Part shown: piece after piece, positions 1-7,828 of the stretch
How positions within the stretch are numbered: the first letter of the stretch is position 1
Layout: each line of letters starts with the position of its first letter
From: an uncultured Lachnospiraceae bacterium
GTDB lineage: Bacteria > Bacillota > Clostridia > Lachnospirales > Lachnospiraceae
Direction: 5' to 3'
Assembly: GCA_910579645.1 (NCBI GenBank)
Contig: CAJTVK010000001.1
Location: forward strand, 20,019 to 84,018
Length of the DNA: 64,000 nucleotides
Position numbers and translations under genes: made by a program
The notes under the pieces: model-generated
The model's input: the letters and a program-made list of their open reading frames with translations, nothing else
What the model was told of the DNA's origin: nothing
The model's database searches: none

Positions 1-40
1 TTTACCTAATATATATTTAAAATAACATTTGATTTTTCTC

Positions 41-68
41 TTGACAAGCATTACAATATTCTTAGAAT
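41..68 (+). promoter_or_regulatory. Promoter of the AraC/MgtC operon
   Basis: A -35 box TTGACA (41-46) and a -10 box TAGAAT (63-68) are separated by 16 bases in an AT-rich stretch about 85 bases before the AraC start codon. This fits a housekeeping sigma-A promoter. Confidence 0.6.
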
Positions 69-152
69 TTTTTATTTTAGACTGCATAAGCTTTTAGTCT
101 TCTCCTGAAATGCACACGATTCCCCCAAATAAAGAAAGGAGCCTGTCAAACT

Positions 153-1067
153 ATGGCCCATAATATTTCCGAAACCCTATTCCCTCCCTCCGACCCGACA
201 GTTTTCTTCGCCTCCCCGCCCCGCCTTTTCCCCGGCTCCTCTGCGGACACTTTTTACGGCAATGCCTATGAACAGAACGAAAGTACCCGCCGGCACCTGA
301 TTTCCGTTCTGTCCGGCGGCTCCGTACACGCAAAATTTCCTTACTTTTTCTCTTTAAGGCCTCTCGGATGCTATCTGCTTCTTTACACGGAAAACGGATG
401 TGGTAAACTATATATAGAGGAAGAAGTTCGTTTGCTGGAAAGCGCCACCCTCCTGCTGCTGAAGTGTGACCTGCCTTTCAAAATCGAAACTACGGTTTCC
501 CCATGGGATTATACGGTTTTCTTTTTAGAAGGAAGCTTGATGGATTTCTATTACGGATGCCTCCCCGACGGTTTCCTGCCATTATTTCACCTGCCGGAAT
601 ACTCCGAGCCCCAAAAGGCAATCCGCAGACTGGCGGCAAACAAAACCGACCGCCAGGATAGGAACAAGCTGACAGACCACAGGCTGCTGACAGACATCCT
701 CACATGGCTGCTATTGGATTCCGCGCAGAACGGTTCACCGGACAAAAAGATTCCTGCCTACCTTCAGGAAATGAAAATGCTGTTTGATTCGCAGTATCAG
801 GACAACTATACGTTAGAAGGGCTGGCGGAACATTTTTCCGTCAGCAAATATAGGCTCTGCCGGGAATTTCACGATTTTTTCGGCCGTCCCCCGCTGCAGT
901 ATCTGAACGAAAGACGGATAGACGCAGCCAAAAACCTGCTGCTGACCACCAACTACCGCATTCACGAAATCGGCAGCCTGACAGGCATCGACAACACAAA
1001 CCACTTCATCTACCTGTTCAAGAAGTTTACCGGAATGACCCCTCTGGCTTTCCGGAAAAAACAGTAA
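153..1067 (+). CDS. AraC family transcriptional regulator
   Basis: This is a 304-residue DNA-binding regulator. Roughly the first 190 residues look like a cupin-type sensor domain. The last 100 residues form the AraC double helix-turn-helix: a first helix pair around YTLEGLAEHFSVSKYRL, and a second ending in the family signature NHFIYLFKKFTGMTPLAFR at the extreme C-terminus. The start ATG lies after an AAAGGAG ribosome binding site. The next gene, an MgtC/SapB membrane protein, follows after 23 bases and is probably co-transcribed, so it is a plausible target. The ligand cannot be told from the sequence. The family assignment is firm; the role is open. Confidence 0.9.
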   Translation: MAHNISETLFPPSDPTVFFASPPRLFPGSSADTFYGNAYEQNESTRRHLISVLSGGSVHAKFPYFFSLRPLGCYLLLYTENGCGKLYIEEEVRLLESATLLLLKCDLPFKIETTVSPWDYTVFFLEGSLMDFYYGCLPDGFLPLFHLPEYSEPQKAIRRLAANKTDRQDRNKLTDHRLLTDILTWLLLDSAQNGSPDKKIPAYLQEMKMLFDSQYQDNYTLEGLAEHFSVSKYRLCREFHDFFGRPPLQYLNERRIDAAKNLLLTTNYRIHEIGSLTGIDNTNHFIYLFKKFTGMTPLAFRKKQ

Positions 1068-1090
1068 TATTCGGAAAGGAGCGGATTCCT

Positions 1091-1756
1091 ATGAATTATT
1101 ATTTTTCTATCTTTCTGCGCCTTGCCATGGCTATGGCCATGGGCGCCGCCATCGGCTATGAACGGGCCGCCAAAAAAAGCACTGCGGGACTGCGCACCTT
1201 CTCCATCGTCTGCTCCGCCGCCGCTTTCACAATGATCATCAATGAATACCTGATTGACCTATACGGCACCGGCGACCCGGCAAGACTGGCCGCCCAAGTC
1301 ATCAGCGGCATCGGCTTCCTCGGCATGGGCAGCATCATCCTCACTTCCCGCAATCAGGTCCGCGGCCTCACCACCGCAGGCACTTTATGGGCGACGGCAA
1401 TCCTTGGCATCGCCATCGGTGCAGGCATGCTGATTCCAAGCATAATTGCCTTTTCCATCATGCTGTTTACCACCACAGTCCTATATTACATCAGCCAACA
1501 TCTGGAACGGTATAACCGTTATATAACATTGTATCTGGAAGTGGATAAAAATGCCGGCCTGCGGCAGATTATAGAAACCCTGACCAAGCAGGGATATGAA
1601 GTCATGCAGCTGCAGAAGCATAAAAGTTCACCGGAAGGCGACCTGACCCTTCAGCTGGACTTAAACCTGAAAGGAAAATATCTCCATTCCGACGTGGTAT
1701 CCCATCTCAGTGAAATGGAGAGCATTCACTATATAGAAGAAGTAAAGAAAAAATAA
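1091..1756 (+). CDS. MgtC/SapB family membrane protein
   Basis: This 221-residue membrane protein carries the MgtC/SapB signature near the N-terminus (GYERAAKKSTAGLRTF), with a GFLGMG segment and about four or five transmembrane helices in the first 140 residues. The last 75 residues are soluble and have the alternating pattern of the ACT-like C-terminal domain found in MgtC proteins. Family members are linked to magnesium limitation or acid stress, but most Gram-positive homologues are uncharacterised. It has an AAAGGAGC ribosome binding site and sits 23 bases behind the AraC gene. No magnesium-sensing leader is visible upstream. Confidence 0.88.
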   Translation: MNYYFSIFLRLAMAMAMGAAIGYERAAKKSTAGLRTFSIVCSAAAFTMIINEYLIDLYGTGDPARLAAQVISGIGFLGMGSIILTSRNQVRGLTTAGTLWATAILGIAIGAGMLIPSIIAFSIMLFTTTVLYYISQHLERYNRYITLYLEVDKNAGLRQIIETLTKQGYEVMQLQKHKSSPEGDLTLQLDLNLKGKYLHSDVVSHLSEMESIHYIEEVKKK

Positions 1757-1828
1757 AAATGATGCAACTACGATACATCTTTGATGCTATTCTGATGCTT
1801 TCCCAATGTAAATTATAGGAAGAAGCGC

Positions 1829-1857
1829 AGGAACCGTTAAAAATGGTTCCTTATTGA
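1829..1857 (+). terminator. Hairpin after mgtC-like gene
   Basis: AGGAACC (1829-1835) pairs with GGTTCCT (1845-1851) across a 9-base loop, followed by the AT-rich TATTGAAAAA. It may end the AraC/MgtC transcript or act as an attenuator before the VIT gene, whose start lies 39 bases on. Confidence 0.45.
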
Positions 1858-1889
1858 AAAACAGTCAGACAGCATACGAGGTGTAGAAC

Positions 1890-3959
1890 ATGAAAAGAAA
1901 AAGAAAATTTTTAGCCGCACTGTTGGCAATGCCCTTAGCCGTATCCGTGGCACTGCTTACTCTCTGTCCCCTCACGGCCTTTGCGGAAGAGCCGGAAGAA
2001 GAGGATATGAGCAAAACACTTTCCCCGTATTTTTTCATTGAAGGCGCAGACACATCCGTCGACCGCTTTCCGCTGAAAGATACCAAGGTGTCTGTCAGCA
2101 TCAACGGCACCATTGCGGAAACTTATGTGACCCAGACTTATACCAACGAAGGAAAGAATCCCATAAACGCCACCTATATGTTCCCGGCTTCCACCGGCGT
2201 AACGGTTCACGGAATGAAAATGCAGATTGGCGACCAGGTAATTTCCGCCAAAATCAAAGAACGGGAAGAAGCCAAAACAGAATTCGAACAGGCAAAAAGC
2301 GAAGGGAAAAGCGCCTCCTTACTGGAGCAGCAGCGTCCCAATGTGTTTACCATGAATCTCTCCAACCTTATGCCCGGACAGACCATCCGTCTGGAACTGC
2401 ATTACACGGAACTGATTACTTCGGCGGACGGCATTTATCAATTTGTCTTCCCCACCGTTGTAGGCCCGCGCTATGCCACGCCGCCTTCGGAAGACAGCGA
2501 CAGCAGCGAATGGATTGCCGCTCCCTATCTGGAAGACAGCGAAACCGCCTCCGGCACCTACAGCATAGACGTGAACCTTTCCACCGGCGTACCCATCACC
2601 GGCCTTTCCTGCAAGTCCCACGACATTGACATTGCCTGGAAAGGGGAATCCAATGCCAAGGTCACGCTGGCCGATCCTTCGGATTTCGCCGGCAACCGGG
2701 ATTACATTCTGGAATACCGGCTGACGGGAGAAGACATCAGCTGCGGTCTTATGCTGGACAAAGGCGAATCGGAAAATTTCTTCCTGCTTATGGTACAGCC
2801 TCCTCAGCGGTGTAAGCCGGAAGACATTCCGCCCAGAGATTATACTTTTGTAGTGGATGTATCCGGTTCCATGAGCGGCTATCCGTTGGATACCGCCAAG
2901 GATCTCATTCGCAATCTGGTTACCGGCCTACAGGAAACCGATACCTTCAATGTGGTTCTGTTTTCCGGCGCATCCACTCAGCTGTCCCCGAAGCCGCTGC
3001 CTGCCACCGAAGAAAATGTCAAGGCCGCACTGGAACTTTTGGAAGACCAAGTAGGCGCCGGCGGGACGGAACTTGCCCCTGCGCTGCAGAGTGCCGTTTC
3101 CCTTCCGTCGGCCAAAGATGCCGCGCGCAGCATTGTCATCATTACCGACGGCTATATTTCCGGCGAAAAAGAGATTTTCGATCTGATTCGGGACAATCTT
3201 GCCACCACAAATTTCTTTTCCTTTGGCATCGGCGGCTCCGTCAACCGCTACCTTATAGAAGGCATTGCCAAAACCGGCGGCGGGGAGTCCTTTGTAGTCA
3301 CGGATTCCGAAGATGCGGCTGATACTGCCGAAAAGTTCCGCACCTATATATCGTCTCCGGTACTCACCGGCATCCATATGACCAGCAGCAATTTCGACGT
3401 CTATGACGTGGAACCGCTGCAGATACCCACTCTTTTTTCCGAAAAGCCCATTATTATGTTCGGCAAATGGCGCGGAGAGCCCGTAGGGACGATACGCATC
3501 ACGGGACAGACGGGAACTCAGGACTATGTAAAGGAAATCAAGGTATCCGAATCATTGATTTCCCCCGACAACCAAGCCATCCGCTATCTTTGGGCCAGAA
3601 CCAGAGTGGAAAGCCTGACGGACTACGGTTTCAGCCAAGAGGAAGAATCGGTGAAGCAGGAAGTTACCGACATCGGCCTTACCTATAGCATGATGACACC
3701 TTATACTTCGTTTATCGCCGTATTGGAAACCGTCCAGAACCCTGCCGGGGACGGCAAAGATGTGGATCAGCCGCAGCCGCTCCCTTCGCAAGTATCTTCT
3801 CTTGCCGTAGGCGGAGGTTATTTATTCGGTTCGGAGCCAAACCTGCTGCTCCCTGCCGGACTGGCTGCGCTGATGTTTCTGCTCCTGTCCTTTGTCCGCC
3901 GGAACCTGCGTGCAAAAAAGAATCCACAGGCTTGTGAGACGAAAGGCGGCGTGCTATGA
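1890..3959 (+). CDS. VIT and von Willebrand A domain surface protein, candidate exosortase substrate
   Basis: This 689-residue exported protein starts with a Sec signal peptide (basic MKRKRK, hydrophobic core, AFA cleavage site near residue 32). A VIT domain follows at about 40-175. A von Willebrand A domain lies at about 310-480 with the metal-binding motif DVSGSMSG and a downstream TDGY. The C-terminus (about 648-679) has a short SEP motif, one hydrophobic helix (about 652-669) and then the basic run RRNLRAKK: the tripartite layout of a C-terminal sorting signal. The stop overlaps the start of the exosortase-like gene by 4 bases (ATGA), so the two are translationally coupled. From memory, exosortase K is paired with proteins carrying an MSEP-type C-terminal signal, which this resembles. 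The adhesive or structural role is inferred. Confidence 0.85.
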   Translation: MKRKRKFLAALLAMPLAVSVALLTLCPLTAFAEEPEEEDMSKTLSPYFFIEGADTSVDRFPLKDTKVSVSINGTIAETYVTQTYTNEGKNPINATYMFPASTGVTVHGMKMQIGDQVISAKIKEREEAKTEFEQAKSEGKSASLLEQQRPNVFTMNLSNLMPGQTIRLELHYTELITSADGIYQFVFPTVVGPRYATPPSEDSDSSEWIAAPYLEDSETASGTYSIDVNLSTGVPITGLSCKSHDIDIAWKGESNAKVTLADPSDFAGNRDYILEYRLTGEDISCGLMLDKGESENFFLLMVQPPQRCKPEDIPPRDYTFVVDVSGSMSGYPLDTAKDLIRNLVTGLQETDTFNVVLFSGASTQLSPKPLPATEENVKAALELLEDQVGAGGTELAPALQSAVSLPSAKDAARSIVIITDGYISGEKEIFDLIRDNLATTNFFSFGIGGSVNRYLIEGIAKTGGGESFVVTDSEDAADTAEKFRTYISSPVLTGIHMTSSNFDVYDVEPLQIPTLFSEKPIIMFGKWRGEPVGTIRITGQTGTQDYVKEIKVSESLISPDNQAIRYLWARTRVESLTDYGFSQEEESVKQEVTDIGLTYSMMTPYTSFIAVLETVQNPAGDGKDVDQPQPLPSQVSSLAVGGGYLFGSEPNLLLPAGLAALMFLLLSFVRRNLRAKKNPQACETKGGVL

Positions 3960-5161
3960 TATTTCCAAAAACCTTATCCGTACCTCATTGCCCGGCAGCG
4001 GAGCCGGAGTCCAAGGCACACTACAGAGGCATAAGCTTACTTTATTTTATCACCGCATCCCTTATCTTAGGCATAAAATATTGGTATGCCCGGGCGGGCA
4101 GCAGCGACTTGGAATGGATTTTGCTGCCCACCGCCCGGTGGGCGGAATTGCTAAGCGGCATTCCGTTTGAAAAAGCCCCTCAGATTGGGTATATCAACCA
4201 TTCCCTGCGTTTTATTATTGCCCCTTCCTGCTCCGGCGTACAGTTTATGCTGATTGCTTTTGCCACTCTCTGCTTTCCCTTCCTCCATAGGATAGGAACC
4301 GTAAAGAAAGGCTTCTGCCTGATAGCGTCCGCCCTTGCCGCCGCTTTCCTATATACGGTTGCCGTCAACGGATTCCGGATTGTTCTCTCCATATGCCTTC
4401 CGCCTCTCCTTATGGACGGTCTCCGGAAGCTTCCCTTCGGCAACTGCTTTTCCGCCGAGAAGCTGCATACCTTAATCGGAACCGCCGTATACTTTACCGC
4501 CCTCCTTCTTTTGTACCGCGGGGCGGATGCACTGTTCCGCAAGGCGCAAGCCCTGCTCTGTAAGGCGGGAACCCCGTTCTGTAAGGCGGGAACCCTGCTC
4601 TGCGAGACGGAAGCCTCGTTCCGTAAGGCGAAAAAACCATTATTCAACGCGAAAAACCACACCCGCGAGGCGCAAGCCCTGCTCTGCCTTGCGGATTACC
4701 ACTGCAACACCGATTCACCGGAAGAAACGCAGCGGCTGCTCTCCGGCATGATGACAGGCATACAGCAGCACGGCAGCCATACAATACATGGCATCCATGC
4801 AGTACACGACAGCCATACAGTACGCAGCATCCATGCAGTACACAGCAGCTATACAGTACGCAGCATCCATGCAGTACACAGCAGCCATATGGCTGCCGGC
4901 ATATTCCGCCGATACCTGCCGCCGGTTCTCTGCTATTTTTCCGTCACACTGGGAATCCCTTTCTTATGCAGGATTTACCGGAACAGCTGGGAGCATTTCC
5001 CGGATTACGCCATGCTTGTTACCGCCATATGCCTGACTGTCCTGCTCTGCTTCGGCCTTTCGGATGCCATACTCCGTCAGATTGGTTCCCGGTTCGGAAA
5101 GCATAAAAGCCAAGCGCCGCACCATCCTATACCGCAGGAGACAGACACCCATGAAAACTGA
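3956..5161 (+). CDS. Exosortase-like membrane cysteine protease (possibly exosortase K type)
   Basis: This is a 401-residue polytopic membrane protein. It shows the three catalytic positions of exosortases in order: Cys92 in FIIAPSCSGVQFMLI, Arg141 in VNGFRIVLS and His171 in KLHTLIGTAVYF, each at the edge of a hydrophobic helix. Exosortases cleave C-terminal sorting signals and transfer substrates to the envelope. The presumed substrate is the coupled upstream VIT/VWA protein. The region between the catalytic core and two C-terminal helices (about 319-340 and 351-372) is unusual. Residues 193-248 are eight degenerate 7-residue repeats of the type LLCKAGT, and residues 275-310 are three His-rich 12-residue repeats of the type HTVRSIHAVHSS. 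The gene overlaps the following regulator by 11 bases. Exosortases are uncommon in Firmicutes. Confidence 0.75.
   Translation: MIFPKTLSVPHCPAAEPESKAHYRGISLLYFITASLILGIKYWYARAGSSDLEWILLPTARWAELLSGIPFEKAPQIGYINHSLRFIIAPSCSGVQFMLIAFATLCFPFLHRIGTVKKGFCLIASALAAAFLYTVAVNGFRIVLSICLPPLLMDGLRKLPFGNCFSAEKLHTLIGTAVYFTALLLLYRGADALFRKAQALLCKAGTPFCKAGTLLCETEASFRKAKKPLFNAKNHTREAQALLCLADYHCNTDSPEETQRLLSGMMTGIQQHGSHTIHGIHAVHDSHTVRSIHAVHSSYTVRSIHAVHSSHMAAGIFRRYLPPVLCYFSVTLGIPFLCRIYRNSWEHFPDYAMLVTAICLTVLLCFGLSDAILRQIGSRFGKHKSQAPHHPIPQETDTHEN
4532..4699 (+). repeat. 21-bp tandem repeats inside the exosortase gene
   Basis: Eight degenerate in-frame 21-bp units encode heptads such as LFRKAQA, LLCKAGT, PFCKAGT, LLCETEA and LLCLADY. 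The units keep the reading frame and fall in a hydrophilic loop beyond the catalytic core. Confidence 0.8.
4778..4885 (+). repeat. 36-bp His-rich tandem repeats inside the exosortase gene
   Basis: Three in-frame 36-bp units encode HTIHGIHAVHDS, HTVRSIHAVHSS and YTVRSIHAVHSS. The second and third differ at very few bases, so this expansion looks recent. Confidence 0.85.
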
Positions 5162-6056
5162 CCGACTATTTCAGATATTATACTTACTTTTGGACAAAAA
5201 AAGAATTTCCGCACCGGAGCTGGCAGAAACACTGGAAGTTTCCCCCCGCACCATCTACCGTGACATTGATACGCTGTCCGCCAACGGCATACCGGTATAT
5301 TCCGTTCCGGGCAAAAACGGGGGAATTTCACTGCTGCCGGAATATAAATTTGACAAGTCCTTCCTTTCCGACAGAGAACAGGATGAAATTTTATTTGCGC
5401 TGCAAAGTTTTCAGGCCGCCAACCCTAACATTTATCCGCTCTTGGCCAAACTGGGGAATTCCTTCCAAAAAGCCGGACGCAATTGGATTGAAGTAGATTT
5501 TTCCCGTTGGGGATACCGACAATTTGATTCCGAAACCTTCCATTTAATCAAACAAGGCATTTTGGAAAGACAGATGATGGAAATCGAATACTGCAGCAGT
5601 TATGGGGAACATACGAAACGGCAAATCAAACCTGCCCGCCTCATATTCAAGTCAAGAAACTGGTATCTGCAGGCTTTCTGCATGCATGCGGAGGATTTCC
5701 GGGTTTTTAAGCTTAACCGTATCCGTTCCCTGACCTTGCTTCCCGAACATTTTACGGACCGTTTCGATTCGCTTCCGTCCATGGATACCCCCTCGCCCCA
5801 CACTCCGGATATGCTCTGCCTGAAATTACGTTTTTTCCCGGACGCCGCTTTCCGTGCCTACGATGAATTTTCTGCCGAGGACATCGAACTTCAGGCGGAC
5901 GGTTCTGTCATTGTAAATGCCGCGCTTCCCCATAGCGACTGGATTTATAGCTACATTTTGGGATTCGGCACGGGCATCGAAATATTGGAGCCTTTTTCCG
6001 TGCGGCAGAACATGGAAGAATATTTGAAGAAATTGCAGAAACATTTTAAAACATGA
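5151..6056 (+). CDS. YafY-type HTH/WYL-domain transcriptional regulator
   Basis: This 301-residue regulator has an N-terminal winged helix (RISAPELAETLEVSPRTIYRDIDTLS, about residues 17-43) and a WYL domain from about residue 135, where the stretch RNWYLQAFCMHAEDFRVFKLNRI is typical. A WCX-like C-terminal extension follows. The start at 5151 is chosen because MKTDRLFQILYLLL is the usual family N-terminus and AGGAG lies 10 bases upstream; an earlier in-frame ATG at 5064 falls deep in the exosortase gene. The gene overlaps the exosortase stop by 11 bases. It is followed by a zinc-ribbon gene, a pairing I recall from related Firmicutes. WYL domains usually sense nucleic-acid or nucleotide ligands; the ligand here is unknown. 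Confidence 0.88.
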   Translation: MKTDRLFQILYLLLDKKRISAPELAETLEVSPRTIYRDIDTLSANGIPVYSVPGKNGGISLLPEYKFDKSFLSDREQDEILFALQSFQAANPNIYPLLAKLGNSFQKAGRNWIEVDFSRWGYRQFDSETFHLIKQGILERQMMEIEYCSSYGEHTKRQIKPARLIFKSRNWYLQAFCMHAEDFRVFKLNRIRSLTLLPEHFTDRFDSLPSMDTPSPHTPDMLCLKLRFFPDAAFRAYDEFSAEDIELQADGSVIVNAALPHSDWIYSYILGFGTGIEILEPFSVRQNMEEYLKKLQKHFKT

Positions 6057-6087
6057 CAGACTCTTGTCAAGTTTTCCATGGTATACT
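6054..6087 (+). promoter_or_regulatory. Candidate operator and -10 box before the zinc-ribbon gene
   Basis: An inverted repeat TGACA-N6-TGTCA (6054-6069) begins in the stop codon of the WYL regulator. A TATACT box follows at 6082-6087. The inverted repeat sits where the -35 region would be, so a repressor or activator bound there could control the zinc-ribbon gene. The neighbouring WYL protein is the obvious candidate. Confidence 0.45.
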
Positions 6088-6173
6088 TTTATCATAATCG
6101 ATTAGCCGATACGAAACAGAACAATGCTTGGCCGGCCAAAAGCAACCACATAATCTGAAAGGAGCAAAGCAAA

Positions 6174-6449
6174 ATGACAAACACAGAAGAAAGATACTGC
6201 CAAAGCTGCGGAATGCCCATGGGAAACACCGACGAACTTTACGGAACGGAAAAAGACGGGAGCCTAAATCCTGACTATTGCAAATATTGTTATGACAACG
6301 GAGAATTCACAAGCAGCTGCACCATGGAAGAAATGATAGATTTCTGCGTTCCCCACATGACCAAGGCCAATCCCGGCATGGAAGAAAAAGAAGCACGGGA
6401 AATGATGCTGGGCGTATTTCCTTCCCTTAAGCGTTGGAAACAGCAGTAA
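6174..6449 (+). CDS. Small putative zinc-ribbon protein
   Basis: This 91-residue protein opens with CQSCGMPM (Cys9, Cys12) and has a second pair CKYC near residue 36, the four-cysteine pattern of the putative zinc-ribbon domain family. A helical C-terminal half follows (MEEMIDFCVPHMTKANPGM). It has its own AAAGGAG ribosome binding site. It lies 117 bases after the WYL regulator on the same strand, behind a candidate operator. Its biochemical function is not known. Confidence 0.82.
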   Translation: MTNTEERYCQSCGMPMGNTDELYGTEKDGSLNPDYCKYCYDNGEFTSSCTMEEMIDFCVPHMTKANPGMEEKEAREMMLGVFPSLKRWKQQ

Positions 6450-6538
6450 ACCGCACCGATATTTTCACAAAGCAACAAAAACCCACGGAAATGAATTTTT
6501 AACCATGAACCTGTACGGCGGACTTGGCCGAAAGCCTT

Positions 6539-6740
6539 TGGGCAGACGATGCCGGGCGGCGAAGCACCCGGCTTGTACACGGAACCGAATATTTTTCGGA
6601 CACGCTTTCGCTCTGCGGCAAACGCAGCGGCACTAAGGCACTAAAATACAGTGCCTAAGTACCGGCGTTTTTCGAAGGTCCGAAAAATATTCGGTTCCGT
6701 GTACGGGCCGGGTGCTTCGCCGCCCGACATCGTCTGCCCA
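6539..6740. repeat. Large inverted-repeat element, copy A
   Basis: Arms of 62 bases (6539-6600 and 6679-6740) match at 59 positions as inverted repeats around a 78-base centre. Read on the minus strand, the centre contains AACGCCGGTACTTAG, then CTTAGTGCCGCTGCGTTTG, then GAGCGAAAGCGTGTCC. The same core occurs in the element at 46759-46912, although the arms there are unrelated in sequence. It fills the gap between the zinc-ribbon gene and the end of the LacI gene and could fold into one very long hairpin. Confidence 0.85.
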
Positions 6741-6748
6741 GCCCCCAT

Positions 6749-7768
6749 TCAAGCACGCCTGCAAACACTCTCCTTGCATACCATATGCCCGTCCACAATC
6801 GAGATTTTCTGCTTTAAGTATTCCCCGGACATCCGCTTGATTACTTTGTTTACGCTTATCCCGGCCATTTCTTTCATGTCAACTTCATAAGTGGTAATTT
6901 CCACATTACACAGCCCGGGATAAATATAATTGTCAAAGCCTACCACGGAAATATCCTCCGGCACCCGGTATCCCATTTCCTCCAGCTTCTTAATGACCTG
7001 CCCGGCAGCAAAGTCACAGTTACATGCAAATGCCGTAGGCATCTGCTCCGGCAGCTTCAGTTCAAATCCTGCGTCCGACCTGCCGGTTACCCGATCCCGG
7101 TCATCAATGATCCAATCTTCCCGCACTTTCTGCCCATGCTCCATCAGTGCTTTCGCATAGCCGGAATACCGATCCATAATGCTGTCCGTCGCCAACAGAT
7201 TTCCCACATATGCAATCTCGGTATGCCCCATATCGAACAGATAGCTTGTCATTTTATACATTCCGAAATAATTATCCGTAATCACCGCATCGCATTCCTG
7301 ATGCTTGGCATAAAAGTCAAGATAAACCACCGGAATGCGTATTTCCCTATGGAGCATATCCAAATAAGCATCCTCCAGCAGACCCACCACGATAATGCCG
7401 TCCACCTTATTCTCCCTCACCAGAGTAGGCAGAATCAGTTCTTTCTCATTCTGCGCCGCCAGCACCTCCAAAGTAGTGAGGCATCCTTTGGAAAGGGCTT
7501 TCTGTGCCACTTCCTGATACATATTCCAATAAAAGGAATCATATTTATCCAGATATCTGTCCCCTACCAGCACACCGATGCTGTAACTGCGTCTTTCCTC
7601 TGCCCGTGCCGCCGAAGGCTGCTTATATCCCATCTCCTGCGCCATGTTTTTTATCTTTTCCCGCATTTCCTCGCTGACACCCTTCTGCCCCGACAATGCC
7701 TTAGAAACCGTCACGACGCTGACATTCAGCTTTTGGGCAATATCTGCCAGTTTTACCGCTTTTGCCAC
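6749..7768 (-). CDS. LacI family transcriptional regulator
   Basis: This 339-residue regulator has the LacI helix-turn-helix at residues 5-25 (VKLADIAQKLNVSVVTVSKALSG) with the hinge helix after it. A periplasmic-binding-protein-like effector domain follows from about residue 60 (SIGVLVGDRYLDKYDSFYW). It probably starts at a GTG (7766-7768) behind GAGAGGGATG. The gene lies 60 bases downstream of the alpha-galactosidase gene on the same strand, so it likely controls that gene in response to an alpha-galactoside. The inverted-repeat element at 6539-6740 lies just past its stop codon. Confidence 0.92.
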   Translation of the reverse strand: MAKAVKLADIAQKLNVSVVTVSKALSGQKGVSEEMREKIKNMAQEMGYKQPSAARAEERRSYSIGVLVGDRYLDKYDSFYWNMYQEVAQKALSKGCLTTLEVLAAQNEKELILPTLVRENKVDGIIVVGLLEDAYLDMLHREIRIPVVYLDFYAKHQECDAVITDNYFGMYKMTSYLFDMGHTEIAYVGNLLATDSIMDRYSGYAKALMEHGQKVREDWIIDDRDRVTGRSDAGFELKLPEQMPTAFACNCDFAAGQVIKKLEEMGYRVPEDISVVGFDNYIYPGLCNVEITTYEVDMKEMAGISVNKVIKRMSGEYLKQKISIVDGHMVCKESVCRRA

Positions 7769-7828
7769 AACTCATCCCTCTCTTCTATGGACTGTGCCCG
7801 AAAATCAGTCCTCTTTCAGATTCCCGGT

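Noticed and set aside
5064..5150. Earlier start for the WYL regulator
   Set aside because: It overlaps the exosortase gene by nearly 100 bases, lacks a ribosome binding site and does not match the family N-terminus.
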